Positions 1 to 12,729 of a DNA stretch of 64,000 nucleotides are shown in pieces. The notes under the pieces were generated by a model. The model was given only the letters and a program-made list of their open reading frames with translations, was not told the DNA's origin and made no database searches. Source of the DNA: Sclerurus mexicanus (taxonomy: Eukaryota > Chordata > Aves > Passeriformes > Furnariidae); contig VWZF01007235.1 of NCBI GenBank assembly GCA_013396755.1, forward strand, positions 1,125,760-1,189,759. The letters are read 5' to 3'. A program made the translations under genes and the position numbers. Within the stretch, counting starts at the first letter, position 1. The number at the start of each line of letters is the position of its first letter.

Positions 1-2833
1 GTCCTGCTGGAAATAACATTCCTGTGGATAACAGCAGAGCTGCTGCAGGGATGCACGTGGCTCGAGCAGGGCTGCCAAAAGGGTAAACACACCAAAGAGG
101 CAAAACCAAAGTCCAAAAAGGCCTCTGCAACACTGAGAGGCAGCCACAGGTTGTCCTGGGGGGTCAGCCAGTGGATCACTTGGGTTTTAGTGCAGGGTTT
201 GTGGGAATTGGGCTGGAAGAGGAAGAGCTGATATCACGTGAAGGGCAGGGATGAGTTCCTTCACTGGAGGCTTGTTTGGTTCTTCTTTCTTCACGTGTTT
301 TCATTAGACACCAAATTTCAGCGCCTGTTACAGGAGCAAGGAAGCTGGAGATGGGAGAGGCATCAGAAATCAACCCATTGGTGTCAGCCCCAGGCTGTGG
401 CAGCAGAGAAGCCCAGCTGTGGATTCGGAGCCCCTTGCTTCCCTCCTAAGCGGGGCTGTGCAGGATCAGTGCACAGCTGGCTGCATCTGGCAGGTACACG
501 TGGCTTTCAGCAATGCTCTCCCGCAGGCAAGGCCTGGAGTCCCATTTCCCTGACTCTTCCCAGAGCCCAGAGGGACACACAAAGGGTTAATGGGGATGTT
601 GGGATGCAGCACTGGGCTCGCTTGGTGGATGGAGGAATCCCAATCCTGGCACGGCGCTCGCTGCCATATGCGGCCGCGCCGGTGATATTTCCCTTCTTCA
701 TTTTTCTTCCCTGCATGTTCACTTGAGGTATTCCTGTTCCAAGCTCGTGCTCTGCCCAATGCAGTACGCAGGCTGTAGCAGCAGTATTGCCTCTGCTGAA
801 TGAATGTTTGCTAATAATGCCTTTCCGTCTGGATGCTCATCATCTCCGTGAAGCGGATTTGTCATTTCTTCCATCCCATTTCCATTCGAACATAAATAAC
901 AGACAGATTGGAACCCACACTGTCCTGCAAATTGGCAGTTGCTATTTTGACCACACTGCCTTTTATTGAGAGATAATAAAGTATGCTCTTTTAAGATCCT
1001 ACCCTGCAATGGGTAAAGCCCAAGTGACATATGAGGCGTGTGGCAGTGAAATTTAAGCACCTCACATCTCTGTCCCGGGTCTGCTCCATCAAACCGCGGC
1101 GAGGAGAGGCAGGGATGAACCAACATGAAAGCACGTTGCTTTTATCAATTGCTTGTACCCTGGTACTTCAGGTTGAAGTCTCCCTATGAAAATCTATCAC
1201 TTTCATGCCAGATGCAATCACCTGGTTCCTTCCGTGGCTGGATGCACAGACTTCAAAAGTCAAAACTTGCTGTGCTTTCAGATCTGTTGGGGGCTGCAAA
1301 GGCACCATTTTGATTATTTCTGCACAGCTGAGCGGGGCACAAATCCTGAGGCACTGGAAGGAGAGTGGTTTGAGTGAACGTGGTAGTGCTTGTGAGCTAA
1401 TCCTATTTTTAGCACTTCTGCTCTTATCCTAAGTATATGAAATATTGCAGATGCCATGATATGGAAAATATGGTAATCCATGTGTTTTCCTGTGCACCTG
1501 ATTCCCAGGGTCACATGAGTGTGCCTGTGCTTGGGAGACTACAGCCCTGGGGGAAGGGAATAGTTGGGCCATAAGAGGTTATTTACTGGGCTTTCATTTC
1601 TTCATTCTTGTGCCTGCTTGGGTTTCAAACTTTCAGGGTCAGAACTGCAGCTTTGCCCCCCAGTTTGTGTCATGGATGCTGCAGGTGACTTCTAACCCGA
1701 GGAAACATTGGCATGGGAGGTGGAAGGTGTTGTAAAGAGGACACTGGGCTGTGAAACTGTCTCCTGTCTGGATATTGATCTCTGCAGGGAATGGGAGATG
1801 GTGTTTCAGATGGGTTTAATATATTATCTAAAGTACAACTTGGAGAAGTACTGTTCTGAGATCCCACATCCTTGTTACACCTGCTGGCTGCACCCAGCTG
1901 GAAACGTATCTCAAACCCTGCACAACTGACAGATTTGTCATAAAATCTAGTCTGTTCTGTCTAGGTTGATAAGGATGCCACTCCATGGATCACTCGAGGA
2001 GAGGTGTCTCAGAGACAGAGAAAAGCTCATATTTCTGTTCACTGAGGTGTTGCTGACACAATTTAGCATGTGGTATCCAGCTCATTTAGAATTCAGTGCC
2101 GACTTCATCCGCATCATAAAGTGATTCCTGTTTTACAATTCCCTTGAACATTCTCTAAATGATGGCATCTGAAAACAAGCAGTGCAGTTTATATGCTGGA
2201 ATTGTGCTTCTGGAATGAATTCTTCACTGGATAATCCAGGCTATCAGTCAGGCACGCCTGAACAGAGGGGCTGCAGTGGCTGGGAACGGCAAATGAATCA
2301 GTTTAGTGGGAGGCTGCTCCTGGTTTGAGCCAAGACCGAGGTGCCTGTGCAGCTCATCCCTGACCTTCCTCACTTCTGCAATCCCAACTGAACTGAGTCA
2401 GCATTTGGGGGTGGGGGGTGTTTTCCAGGGAATATCTTCTTGTGAAAAATCAAAGCTTTTCTTGGGAACAGATCAGTTATAATGAAACATAGGTCTATGC
2501 TAGAATCCCTGTTTTTCTAAAACAATAAACCAAACATAAATAATTACGCATTGCTGGGAGCAGGAATTCAAAGTAGTTTTTTTCTGTAGCCAGAGAATCC
2601 AGTTGTTGGGTGGCAGAAACTTTGTAGATTTATTTAATCTTTTATCTTTCCCTTTGTGATGGATTTTGTGGCATTTCAGGCCACTCTGATGCAGAGTAGG
2701 GAAAACTGGTGTGTAATTTCCTAAATGCACAGGAAAACATTCTACCCAGCTCCTCTCAGAGAGTTGTATCAGGGATTACCTGTGTGATCAACCTTGTTCA
2801 ACCTCCCTGTTCCTTCGAGGTTTTTCTCAGAAT
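1..2833. other. non-coding stretch, no gene seen
   Basis: No recognisable gene, RNA or transposon. The longest frame is 162 codons (238-726, +) and resembles no protein I know; shorter frames on both strands overlap it, as expected by chance. A small CpG cluster around 645-685 includes a NotI site (GCGGCCGC, about 670-677), unusual against the CpG-poor surroundings but too short to be a CpG island. From about 2040 to 2300 the sequence is AT-rich and unremarkable. Confidence 0.6.
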
Positions 2834-2896
2834 TCCGGAATGGTTTGGGTTGGGAGCGACCTTGAGGCTCATCTTGGGCAGGGACACCTTCCATTG
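2834..2896 (-). mobile_element. CR1 LINE 3'-end fragment with internal deletion
   Basis: Read on the minus strand this is the CR1 3' tail: GGAATGGTTTGGGTTGGGAG on the plus strand, then a degraded CCTTGAGGCTCATCTT, then GGCAGGGACACCTTCCA. About 18 bases normally found between the ATCTTG and GGCAGGG blocks are missing. Only the terminal ~80 bp of the element is represented. CR1 is a non-LTR retrotransposon that inserts mostly as 5'-truncated, dead copies. Confidence 0.8.
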
Positions 2897-5044
2897 CTCT
2901 CACTGGGGATTTAAGTTGCCCTGGCCTGGGGAAGTCTGAGTTTTGAAACGGGGGTGCCTAACTTGCTCTTGTAGTACTAATCTCTGCCTAATTATCTTCT
3001 ATCTATGCTGCCATTTCCCTGGCGTGTGATCTTGGCCTAAAAAGCCACTGCAGACACACACATGGAGATTTACAGCGTGTCCCATTTGTCAGTGAGTTTA
3101 AAACTTCCCATATTTTAATAATTCAGAGACAAAGGGGCTTTCAGGGTGACACAGGCTCAGTCACAAGAGCACAAGCAGCAGTTGGGCAGTGATGGAATAA
3201 ATGATGAATAACTGCAGTTTAAGGTTAGACCTCTAGTACAGGTGCTAATGAATTCTTTAGGAGTTATTTGCTGGGACTTCGAGCTCTGCCACGCACCAGG
3301 CAAGAGAAGTGAAAAGCAGCCTTTATACGGAGATAAAGTGAAACGCTTTCATGCTAATAGTTTGTTTTAAAATTAGTTTTACATCTCATCCATTATGAAA
3401 CGTGGAGCTACGCTCTGGCTGCTTCTGAGATCCAGGCAGGCAGGCGTGTGCCACAACAAAGCCCTGCTTTCCATAATTTTCAATCAGAGTGTGAGAGTTG
3501 CTTATTTTCTGCTTTCAAGCCTTCCAGGATGCCAGATCCCTGACAGAGCAGCAGTGGCTGCACAGCACATCAGCACAAAGGGAGGCTGGAGTTATTTGGG
3601 GAAACTTTTCCCTCTGCTTTCTATGCAAAAATGGCATCAAATATTTACTGGGAGGAATTCCAGCGAGGAAAAAAGAAAGGCAGAATAACTGGGTCTTTGC
3701 AGCAAGAGCCCTTCTATAAACAGCACCTGGTTGTGATGCTTCATTGAAGGTGGAGTCACAATGAAAGCATTAGGAGTGAAGTGGGATTTTACTGTAGAAA
3801 AAGCATGAATTTGGGACTGATAAATTATTTTGTTCATTTATTCATATAATGGACAACTAGGAGGCAGATGCCCTTTTTTAGGTGATACAAAGTCCTGAGC
3901 TGCTCACATCAGCTCCCAGTCCCAGCAGCTGGGAACCCAGTTAGGAAGTCTCAAAGAGAAACTGGTGTGATTCGTTCTTCTGTGACCAACGGATTGCATG
4001 CAATTATTCCAAAATTATAGCTACATTTGCATCCACTTTCTTTGGAAACAAATGGAACTCAAACCAAACAAAACAAAAGAAAACAGCAAACCAACCAAAC
4101 TAAAACCCACTAACAAGTGCAAGAGATCTCAGTGTTTGTATTTTGCCCTTGGTCATTTAGAGGAGTCTTGGTCATTTAAATCAGTGCAGGGATATAAAAC
4201 ACCCCTTGACTAACTCTGGGCTCCCTCGTGCTTTGGGAAGGAAGGCAACTGAGGAGAGAAACCCAACCTTGCATTTACAGCAGCAGAAGGAGCCACGGTG
4301 AGACTGGGAAAAGCTGTCCCTGCCCTGAGCAGCTTCCAGGCAGGAAGGATGGACAGAGCCTGGGGAGGCAGCAGAGACCCAGGGACTTCTCCTATGTTCT
4401 GCTGGGAGGGGACTCAATCCCACAGCTGGGAGAGGCAGGACCTGCTGCTCTGGAAGTGTGAGCAGAGTGTTTGGCTTAGGAATCCACAGCAGTGTTGCTG
4501 CTGATTATTGTTTGTGGGGTTTTTTTCCCAAGAGGAAGCAGATTCCAGTCCTTTCATGTTACCATTTACCACGCCTTGGATGTGAACTCCTAGTCCTTCA
4601 TCTGATCTTGCTGTTTTCCCTCTTTGTTTGCTGCTCTTGTGCATTATCAGCAAAACCAGCTTATTTTTCAGGAAGACTCAATACTTCTGTCTGATTTGTT
4701 TGCAATCCACCCAAACCTTTCTGCTTGCAGTTGATCCTGTAATCTAATCCACGCATGAGCTGAGCATCCCAAAGATGGTTTTTATGCAAAGTCTCTGTAA
4801 TGCCACCAGCAGGACTGGCCTGGAGGGATGAGCCGGTTTAGTGATTCTTGTCTCTGTGCAGGGATTGCAAATGAAGGGAGCGCAGGCTGATTTTCATGCA
4901 CACTATGAATCTTACGTGCTTAAAGACCGAAAAAAAAGAGTAAAATAAATTAGCCATCACTTTCATCTTTCCTCATCCGTGCAGACAAACTCCAACCAGA
5001 TTTATCTTTACAGTTTCTAAACAGTTGAATAGTTCTGTCTCCTG
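2897..5044. other. non-coding stretch, no gene seen
   Basis: No gene or RNA recognised. Short frames (up to 97 codons) on both strands have no recognisable motif. It contains an A/C-rich low-complexity tract, listed separately, and AT-rich sequence around 3180-3400 and 3760-3860. Confidence 0.55.
4061..4114. repeat. A/C-rich low-complexity tract
   Basis: Imperfect alternation of AAAC, AACC and AAAAC units (AAACCAAACAAAACAAAAG and onward). Simple-sequence DNA with no sharp unit boundary. Confidence 0.75.
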
Positions 5045-5204
5045 TTGAATGGTTTGGGTTGGAAGGGACTTTAAAGTCCATCTTATCCCACCCCCTGCCA
5101 TGGGCAGGGACACCTCCCACCAGCCCAGGTTGCTCCAAGCCCTGTCCAACCTGGCCTTGGACCCTTCCAGGGATGGGGTGTCCACAACCGCTCTGGGCAA
5201 CAAC
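5045..5204 (-). mobile_element. CR1 LINE 3'-end copy
   Basis: Minus-strand CR1 tail of about 160 bp. In plus-strand order it has GAATGGTTTGGGTTGGAAG, GGACTTTAAAGTCCATC, CCCTGCCATGGGCAGGGAC, ACCTCCCACCAGCCCAGGTT, TCCAACCTGGCCTTGGAC and a CTCTGGGCAACAA end that corresponds to the more 5' part of the element. The core is close to other copies in this window, so it belongs to the less diverged group. No part of the ORF2 reverse transcriptase is left. Confidence 0.95.
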
Positions 5205-8200
5205 TCCTATCTTAATCCAAAACACTGAAAGGTGACAGGAAAAGCCCAATTTTGTCCTCCTTCTGCCCCGGTTTTGTGGGGTGTGTGGGAAACTTTAGCT
5301 ATCTTTAGAAAAAATTCCTTTTTGTGCCCCCTCCTCTCCAGGCTGTCGACATCCCTGCAGCCTCTCTGGAGTGTGAGGGACCGACCTGTTGAGTCAAATA
5401 TTGCTTCTCTGAGCATCTCCTCCCATCTGCAGCAGTGAATATTCACATTAAAAAATGGTTTTATAATTTATTTCTACTGCTTAGCACCTGTTGCACCTGA
5501 TTAATGATGTAGCTACAGGTCCCGATGATATAAATTAAGATGATGAACACAGAGCTCCAATGAACATCACAGGCCATTCTTAATTTCTAAGCTGCCCTCA
5601 TTTGTTCCTGTGAAGGATATAGTTTGACTTCTAAGAGTGTTACATGCAGAAGAAATGAAAGAATTAATCCCTCTAGCATGAAAAAAAGTAAATTTGCACA
5701 TACTTGAAACATCTCATGTCTCATTTTTTAAACAAGTTATTCCAGATAATGTGGTCAGAGCCTCTTCACACAGGGATCCCGTAGGTAAACAGCCAGGATT
5801 TAATATAATGATCAGAGGGCTTTAGTTAATTGTTTTTCACATTCAATTTGCCGGTGGAGACACAGTGGAGGGTCCCCCTCCTGCACTCTCAGAACTGGAG
5901 CAGAGGGTGCAGGACCACGCCAGTGTCGCAGCTGGGGAGGAGATGGAGTTAAAGGGGATTTGTGAGCACCACCAGTGGCTCCCGTTACTTTTATTGAGGT
6001 AACGGAATAAATCCTGCTGATATTCATGTGTCATATCCATCCTGTCACTCTCTAATGACTTCAAGCCTTTCCTGAATAGGAATGCATCAGCCTTTATGTA
6101 TTTACATATATATATGTGTACACTCTGTCTTGGAAATCAAATCTAATTTCCTGGATACTGAAACTATCTATAAAGGTAGATGCAGGTGCTGGGTTTTTTC
6201 TCTCATTCCCTTTCATAGTCATGATGCATTTCATGATTTCTTTGCTTTACAGCATCCTTTAAAATGACACATTTTATCAATTCTCTGGGTAGTATTGATG
6301 TTTTGCCCTTTTAAACATGTCATTTGATTTTTTTTGATGTTCCTCTCTTACTCTCTATCTGTTCTCTTGTAATGCTTTCATTTGGTGGCAATTTTTCATT
6401 GAGTCCCCAAAGGTTTATTCCAGGAGTTGCCTTGAGCTTAGTTTTTTCCCCCCCTTGTGTTTTGAAATGTTTGACATGTGACCCAGTTCTTCCCAAGTGT
6501 GAGTGGTGCAGGCACACCAGTCCTGTTCTCACCACAATCTTATTGAAGGATTTCCTCATGCAGGGCACATTTTCTTGCCTTCAGGATTCCCGTGGATTCA
6601 ATCAGAGAGCAATTTTTAAAAGCAAATGAGGAGAAAAACCCACGGTGATATCTCAGACTGTGTGGACATGGTTTGTGTGGCTTTGGAGATGTGTCAGACA
6701 AAAAAAAAAAGGGAATCCTGTGCTTCCCTGATCCTCCTCTGCTTTCCCTGAGTGCTCTCCAAAAAACTTTATTCATGGTCAGATTTCAAAATGATCTGAT
6801 GTGGATTTTCCTTAAAATTCCAAGCAGGTCTTTGAAAATATTTTCAAAAGTCTTTGTAAGTCAGTGAGTATTTCTTGAGGGAAGGTTTGGAGGAGGATCA
6901 TGTGGTGGAAGCTCCTTCCACAGGAGCCCTCCAGTGTTTGGAGGGGTCTGGACCAGTTCTGCACTGGGACGGTGCCAGGGCTTCCTGACCTTGGAGATGA
7001 GCTCTCTGTGGTCAAACATGAAACATTCAGCTGCTTTAATTCTCTTATTTAGATGTGTCTCGGCTCATTTTTGGTGAATTCAGACAAATCTGATTTTTAT
7101 TTTATTTCCTCATCACTTGTGGCTGGTCCAGTTTTCAGCCAAACACCACAAATTTTGTTCCAAATGCCTGAAATTAATGGAAAGTGGCTCTGTGGGTGCA
7201 AAATCCCCATTTGGGTCCATCATTCCCATTACACCCCAGTGAGTGTAATAGGTTTGAGCAGGATTTTATTCTTGGACTCGTGAATGCAGCTTCCAACTGT
7301 TTGCTACTAAACAGCTCCTTTGGAAATACATTCCTAATTAGGTTCAGTGTCTGACTATGAAAGCTGTGTGGGGATGAGATATTTTCCAGGTTGGCTTAAA
7401 CAGCCTGAGCTGGTATTTTTCAGTAGTTTTTCTTGCAGTGGAAGGAGATATTTAGATAAGGCCAATACATAACCTCCATATTATCTCCAATAGTGTTTCC
7501 AGGTCTATTGCTATCAAGGATGACTTAAGGGACAAGTGATGTTCAGCTGCATTACCATAGCAGATGGAGCATTATTCCAGCCTGGATGGCAGGAGAACAT
7601 GGAGCTGCTACCTCCAGACTCAGCAGATGTCAATTTATATTAACGAGCAGCGCCAACACACAATATATTTTATTTTCCTTGTAACCTGTCTCCATTACGA
7701 AACATCTGCATACATTATATGCCGTTCCAGATGTTTAAAATTAATGCCACGGCAAACAGCTCACATTTTGCCTTCCACTGATAATTTTTTTTGTCAGCAT
7801 AGAAATTAGGTCTGATAAAAATGAAAAAGCTCGTGATGGCTTTCAGTGTGTTTGGGGGGAAGTCTATTACACTATCAATTCCAGTCTCCTGGTGTGCTAA
7901 AAGGAGCAATAAGACAAGACTGCTTGTCACATATTTATGAGCTTATGAACCTTCCCTGTCCCTTTTGTTATCCCTTCCCTTGGCGGTGCGGGGAGACTCT
8001 GAACCTTGAATTAATGCAGAAAGGATGAGGATCTGCTTTCTAGTACATACGTCCTGGGTGCTTGGCAGTTTGTAAATGTCACTCTTGGAAACGGGGAGAA
8101 GAAGTTGTGTAGTTGTAAGGCATCGAGTCTGTCACTGTCACAGGCTTCCCAGGAAATGGATTGAACAGTAATGAGCAGCAGATAAAGGACATTAAGATTA

Positions 8201-8539
8201 AAGGAACTTCTATTTTTCGTTATCTTCACAACAATCTACAGCTGAATTTCCTCAGGGCGCAGTGTTAAATCTTTCCCACACAATCAGCTGTAAATCCTAA
8301 AGCTGGAGAGCTCCTGGTTGGCCTGAAAATGGCCTTTTCATGTAAATAGGCAGGGCCTGAGGAATGGCTGAGAAATGATTCCAGGACTAATTGCAGTGAT
8401 GGATCTTGAGAGGTTTTGTGGCACCTTGCGTTTTTTAAGGCTTCTTTTTGTTGTGGCAGGGTCTGGTTGAACCTGCTGGAAGCCAAGAGCTTGGTGGTCA
8501 TTGGTAAAGTGGAATAATTCCCCTGATTAGGAAGGAAAT
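5205..8539. other. non-coding stretch, no gene seen
   Basis: No supported gene; the longest frame is 105 codons (8265-8582, -) and runs into the next CR1. The DNA is AT-rich between 5440 and 5820, has a short alternating AT tract near 6105-6117, and becomes an enhancer-like AT-rich block at 7620-7815 (listed separately). Confidence 0.55.
7620..7815. promoter_or_regulatory. AT-rich candidate regulatory block
   Basis: Repeat-free, CpG-poor and AT-rich, with closely spaced homeodomain-type ATTA/TAAT cores, an E-box-like CAGATG followed by TTAAAATTAATG, and several TAT/ATA-rich words. This texture is typical of conserved vertebrate non-coding elements. Conservation cannot be judged from a single sequence, so this is a candidate only. 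Confidence 0.2.
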
Positions 8540-8600
8540 TTTGGGGTTGGAACTGGATGGTCTTTAAGGTCCCTCCCAACACAAGCCATTCTGTGATTTA
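8540..8600 (+). mobile_element. CR1 LINE 3'-terminal fragment
   Basis: Plus-strand CR1 terminus: GGGGTTGGAACTGGATGGTC, TTTAAGGTCCCTCCCAAC, then AAGCCATTCTGTGATT, which is the standard 3' end. Only about 60 bp remain. A 29-bp imperfect tandem duplication starts about 23 bp downstream. Confidence 0.85.
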
Positions 8601-8622
8601 CGTGTATACATTCCTATATGTC

Positions 8623-8680
8623 TTTGGGTATATAACACCCTATTCTGTGTATTTGGGTATATAATGTCCTATCTCAAATA
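8623..8680. repeat. 29-bp imperfect tandem duplication
   Basis: TTTGGGTATATAACACCCTA begins at 8623 and TTTGGGTATATAATGTCCTA at 8652, giving a 29-bp period and two copies. The second halves have diverged. The repeat lies just 3' of the CR1 terminus. Confidence 0.75.
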
Positions 8681-9060
8681 GCCTGAAGCAGCACAAGGCT
8701 GCCCTTGGTAAATGAGATGTTAAATGCAGCTGCTCAGGTGTCCTTTGTGTACAAATGTAGTTCTGGTTCAAATGAATTTGGCTTTTCTTGACCCGAGGGA
8801 GGAGACACGTGCCTTCCCCCAGAGAAAGAATGGCAGAGCCTTCTCGTGTAGGCCAGGAAAAGAAATATATCTTTGTTTAAGTTGGTGTGACTTGATTGTG
8901 AACTCAGTTGCAGGTCAGCAGCATGCCCAGGAAAACCATATAAACCTTTTTCTCTCTGCCATGTAAGGGAGAATAGAGATGGACACCAGAGTATATTAAT
9001 GTTCATTCTCCTTGGGAATCAATAGGAGTCTATATTTTATAAATGGCTCTACTAAACACA

Positions 9061-9108
9061 AGAGAAAAGTCAGGAAGAGGAGAGGGAAGGAGGGAGGGAA
9101 TGAAAAGG
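9061..9108. repeat. purine-rich (GA) low-complexity tract
   Basis: Runs of AGGAAGAGGAGAGGGAAGG and GGGAGGGAA with almost no pyrimidines on the plus strand. Confidence 0.7.
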
Positions 9109-9956
9109 CAGCTAATTCCTTTCAAACAACTGATGATTATCAGCATCCTTGAGACATAAGGCCATTGAAGGCCCATACAAGAGAAGACAAGGCTTCTGCA
9201 TTTATTTTCCCCGGGATGATTGCATTAGCTATGCAGGGAATCAGGCCTGATCCTGTTATTTCTGGAGCACCCTCAGCTCTAAATGGCTCTTATCACCTCC
9301 AGGTACAAAGCTGGTTTCTTGTTCAGCACCTATTAATAGTCACGGGAGCCTTCAGTGGCTTCACCGGGAACCTGATCAGGTCTGTGATGTTAATAAGCAA
9401 TTAAATGTGGCATAAATAGATACGCAGAAAAAGGAGAATGGGATAGAAAAAACAAACACCAAGCATTTCAGACAAGAAGACAGGGAGGGTGGTTTACAGG
9501 TGATTTTGGTGGGAATAAGATTTAGTGAGATTTGGAAGGTACAGCTGAATTTTAGGGCTGAAGTGAAGTCGACAGGGAAGGTCGAGGGGGAAATGCACAG
9601 ATTTGTGGATGAAAAAGAGTGGTGATGAAAAAGCAGCAGAAGAATAAAAGGTGAAGGAGAGGGAGATGGCAAGTTGAAACAAAAAATCAAATCAGGCAAC
9701 AAATCAAGCTCAGAGTAAAGTGGAAACCCATCAGAAATAACATTTACTGATGTAGCTGTTGCCCTGTGTGGAGTCAGGGATCTCTTTTACTTACTGAGAC
9801 TCAAAACACACCTCTCTCGTTCTTGAAGGGTTTTTCCTCTTCTCTGCTGTTGCAGTCTTTCCTCTGGCAGCCTCTAAGGGAGCTGGAGGACTTCTCTGCT
9901 CCAGAGAGCTCCCTCCTTTCCACAGAGATCCCTCCAGAAAGCAGCTGTGTGAAGCC

Positions 9957-10000
9957 TCCTTTCCTTCCTTCCTCCCTCTCCCAAATCTCTCCCTCCATCG
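9957..10000. repeat. pyrimidine-rich (CT) low-complexity tract
   Basis: CCTTTCCTTCCTTCCTCCC followed by TCTCCC units. The antisense frame through it (9791-10054) is correspondingly rich in Arg, Glu and Gly, which explains that otherwise protein-like frame. Confidence 0.7.
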
Positions 10001-11856
10001 CTCGTACCCCTCCCATTTCTTGGGAGGGAGATAAAATAAATAAAGTAGAATCATTGTGCATAAAACTGTAGCTGAATTTCCATTAAAAAAATAGAATTAG
10101 CAATGAGAAGTATTAGCCTGTGCCACCACGTGCTCCATCAGAACCCGAGCCCTGCTAAAGGGCAGCAGGCATCAGTGAGTGCCAGAACACCAGCTCTCTT
10201 TATGGGTGTGGGGGAGAGAAATGCACTACTTCAAATGCCAAATTTCTTGTCACCCCTTTGGGTGCTTGAAGGGCACAGTTAGGTCGGCCCAAAGCTTCTC
10301 TTCTTGTACAAAATCAGACAAGTTTTCAATCTGCTGTGGTTCTGAACGAGGAGGGTGGACACCATCGTGTCTCCTGGCACAGACCTGTGGCCCAGGGCAT
10401 TACAGACTTCAATTAAATCACTTACTTTTGATGAAGTAAGATCTGCCTGTCTCTGAGCTGACGTGGATTAAGATTTTAAGGGCTGGAGGAATCATATTTG
10501 GAACACACTGTGCTGCTGCTGCAGCCTGGGACAGAGAGATCTTTTCCACCAACCTTCCCCCACTTACTGGTTTTCACAATCCAGCTCTGTGAAAAAAGGC
10601 TGGGATCAAAATCAGTTCAATAAAACAATCACTGTAAAAAAAGAGAAAAGGCTGAAGTGTAAGTGTCAAGGTCTTTTTACAAGCTTGTTAAGACTCTGAC
10701 AAGTTGCAGAACAAGAACCTGAGCTCCTGATTTCTAAACTGTTGGTGTTTTTATCCAATCCAGTGCTCCCCATGCTGTGGAGGAGCCTTGCCCAGGCAGC
10801 CCTGGCTGGCAGAGTCAAACAGGGGTGGCAGAGGACGTGCTGCTGGGACTCAAACCTCATTACCTGCTACATTTGGAGGGGGTTTCTGCTCTTTGCACCC
10901 CAAAAGTGGCACAATGAGGGTGTCACGGGGACATCCAGAAGGTTGCAAAGGAGGTGACTTGGAGGGCGTGATCTGTGAAGTTTTGGGAGTATGAAACTGG
11001 AACTGGGGGACTTCTGTGAGCCTGTTTTAGAAGCCAGACAAGCAGGAGCAGCAGCTTCTCAAACCTCCCAGCTGGCCAGAGCCATTAGAAACGTGGTAAA
11101 TCCACTCCTGCCACAGCAATGGAAGGCTCAGTTTGACCTTCTCAACTGTTACTGGGCTCTGGGTGTGTTTTACCACCACAATATGGATTATTTTGTTTGC
11201 AGCATGATAGGAACATTTGTCAGCTGAATTCTGCAGTGGGTTTGCAATACCTCTGCTGTGGATCACTGAAGCAATCCATTAGCACGTGAATGATAATGGA
11301 TGGCTTTAATCAGGGGCAGAAAGTATTTATTTTAGATTTTCTCCGGGTGTAGCCTATTAGTAAGCCTGCTTAATTACAAAGGCCAAGGTGGTCACAGACA
11401 CATGAAAAATCCAAGGTACTCTGCTGCCTCTGCCACGAAGTTAGAAAGTTTGCAAAGATAAATGATCCTGTTCTCTCCATGCATCAGTTTATTCAGCTGT
11501 ATAATGGCAGCATTAAACCCACTGTAGAGGACAAAGATTAATAGAGCAGAATTCCTCCTGCACCACAGAGGTGATGGAAGGGAAAGATTGCCAATCCTTT
11601 GGAAATATTGGGCAGCAATGCAGAATATGCACCCCTGGTGCTGCAGGACAAATGCAGTGCTCTGTATTTGGGAACCCGACTTGTGAAAGGAGCAGATGGA
11701 CGAGGAGGAGCAAAAGGGGGCACAGCAAAGTTTGGAAACCTGCTCTCCGTTCGAGGGTCTCAGCGATGGAAAGGGATTATCTCCGAGACACCACCGAAAT
11801 CTCCTCTTAAAGGGATCCAAGTCTTTAATCATTATCCTGAAAGCGCAAAGCAGCTC

Positions 11857-11870
11857 CACACACACACACA
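11857..11870. repeat. (CA)7 microsatellite
   Basis: Seven uninterrupted CA dinucleotides followed by GAGAG. Short, but potentially length-polymorphic. Confidence 0.85.
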
Positions 11871-12729
11871 GAGAGGCCTCGTTGAAAGACTTGACAAGAC
11901 TGAAACGGTAATTCACAAATTCACTAAAATTCCCTGCTCCACTGAGCAATGTGACAGCTCTGCCGACCGCAGTAACATTTCTATTCAAACTGGCTTTGGT
12001 GCTGAAGCTATAAATATCCCTGCAATATTTCCTGCTTCAGAACATAAAGACAGCTTTACAGTGCTGATAAAATAGAAATTACTTTCTCTCGGAGGTCTAG
12101 CTGGAATTTTAATGTCTGTTTTGCAATAAAGCAGCTCCTACACAATTCGATTTGAGGGAAAGAAAACAAACGGTCTAATTTAGTTACAGTAATGACTCCT
12201 CTTGTATTGTTGGCCGCAGCTGAGTCTGTGGTTGCAGGGCTGCTGATGTTTGTAGTGGTGAGCACAGAGATGACTTTTACAGTAATATGAATCCTTTTTA
12301 TCCCTTAAATGTATATATGGCACTGCTTAATTACAGGTATGGAAAAACAAGGGCCCGGAAAGTAAAAGGTCATTAAAGGTTGCAACCTCTAGCAGTGTTT
12401 CTGTAAAAATTGCTTGTCACAGCTGTAAAGCTGGTGACCAAAGATGACCTGGATTAAAAAGGGTTCTTCAAGTGAAAAGAGAAATTGCAACTATTGGGCT
12501 CATCAGTGTTGCCTTTAATTATCCATAAATGTCGCCCTGGCTCTTGTTAGTTCCTTCAAAGGAAAAGGGAAAAACTCCTCATTTTCTCCCGAGTTCCCCT
12601 TTGCATTTATTGGCTGATGATGACAGGGTGGGGAGGAGACCCGGAGCACTGGAATGGGGAAGGGAGGGAGAAATAGGGATTCCCCGTTGGAATTATGGCA
12701 CAGGCAGAGTGCTTGGAGCACAGGGGCTT

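Larger units (their letters stand above)
8681..12729. other. non-coding stretch, no gene seen
   Basis: No gene recognised. It holds the longest opposing frame pair outside CR1 or CpG DNA: 198 codons at 11392-11988 (-) over 158 codons at 11599-12075 (+). Neither has a recognisable domain. It also holds purine-rich and pyrimidine-rich tracts and a short CA microsatellite, listed separately. From about 11930 to 12330 the DNA is AT-rich and may be regulatory. Confidence 0.5.

Noticed and set aside
238..726. 162-codon plus-strand open frame near the left edge
   Set aside because: No recognisable motif or homology that I can name, and antisense frames of similar quality overlap it.
9791..10061. 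Arg/Glu/Gly-rich minus-strand frames
   Set aside because: Direct translation of a pyrimidine-rich low-complexity tract.
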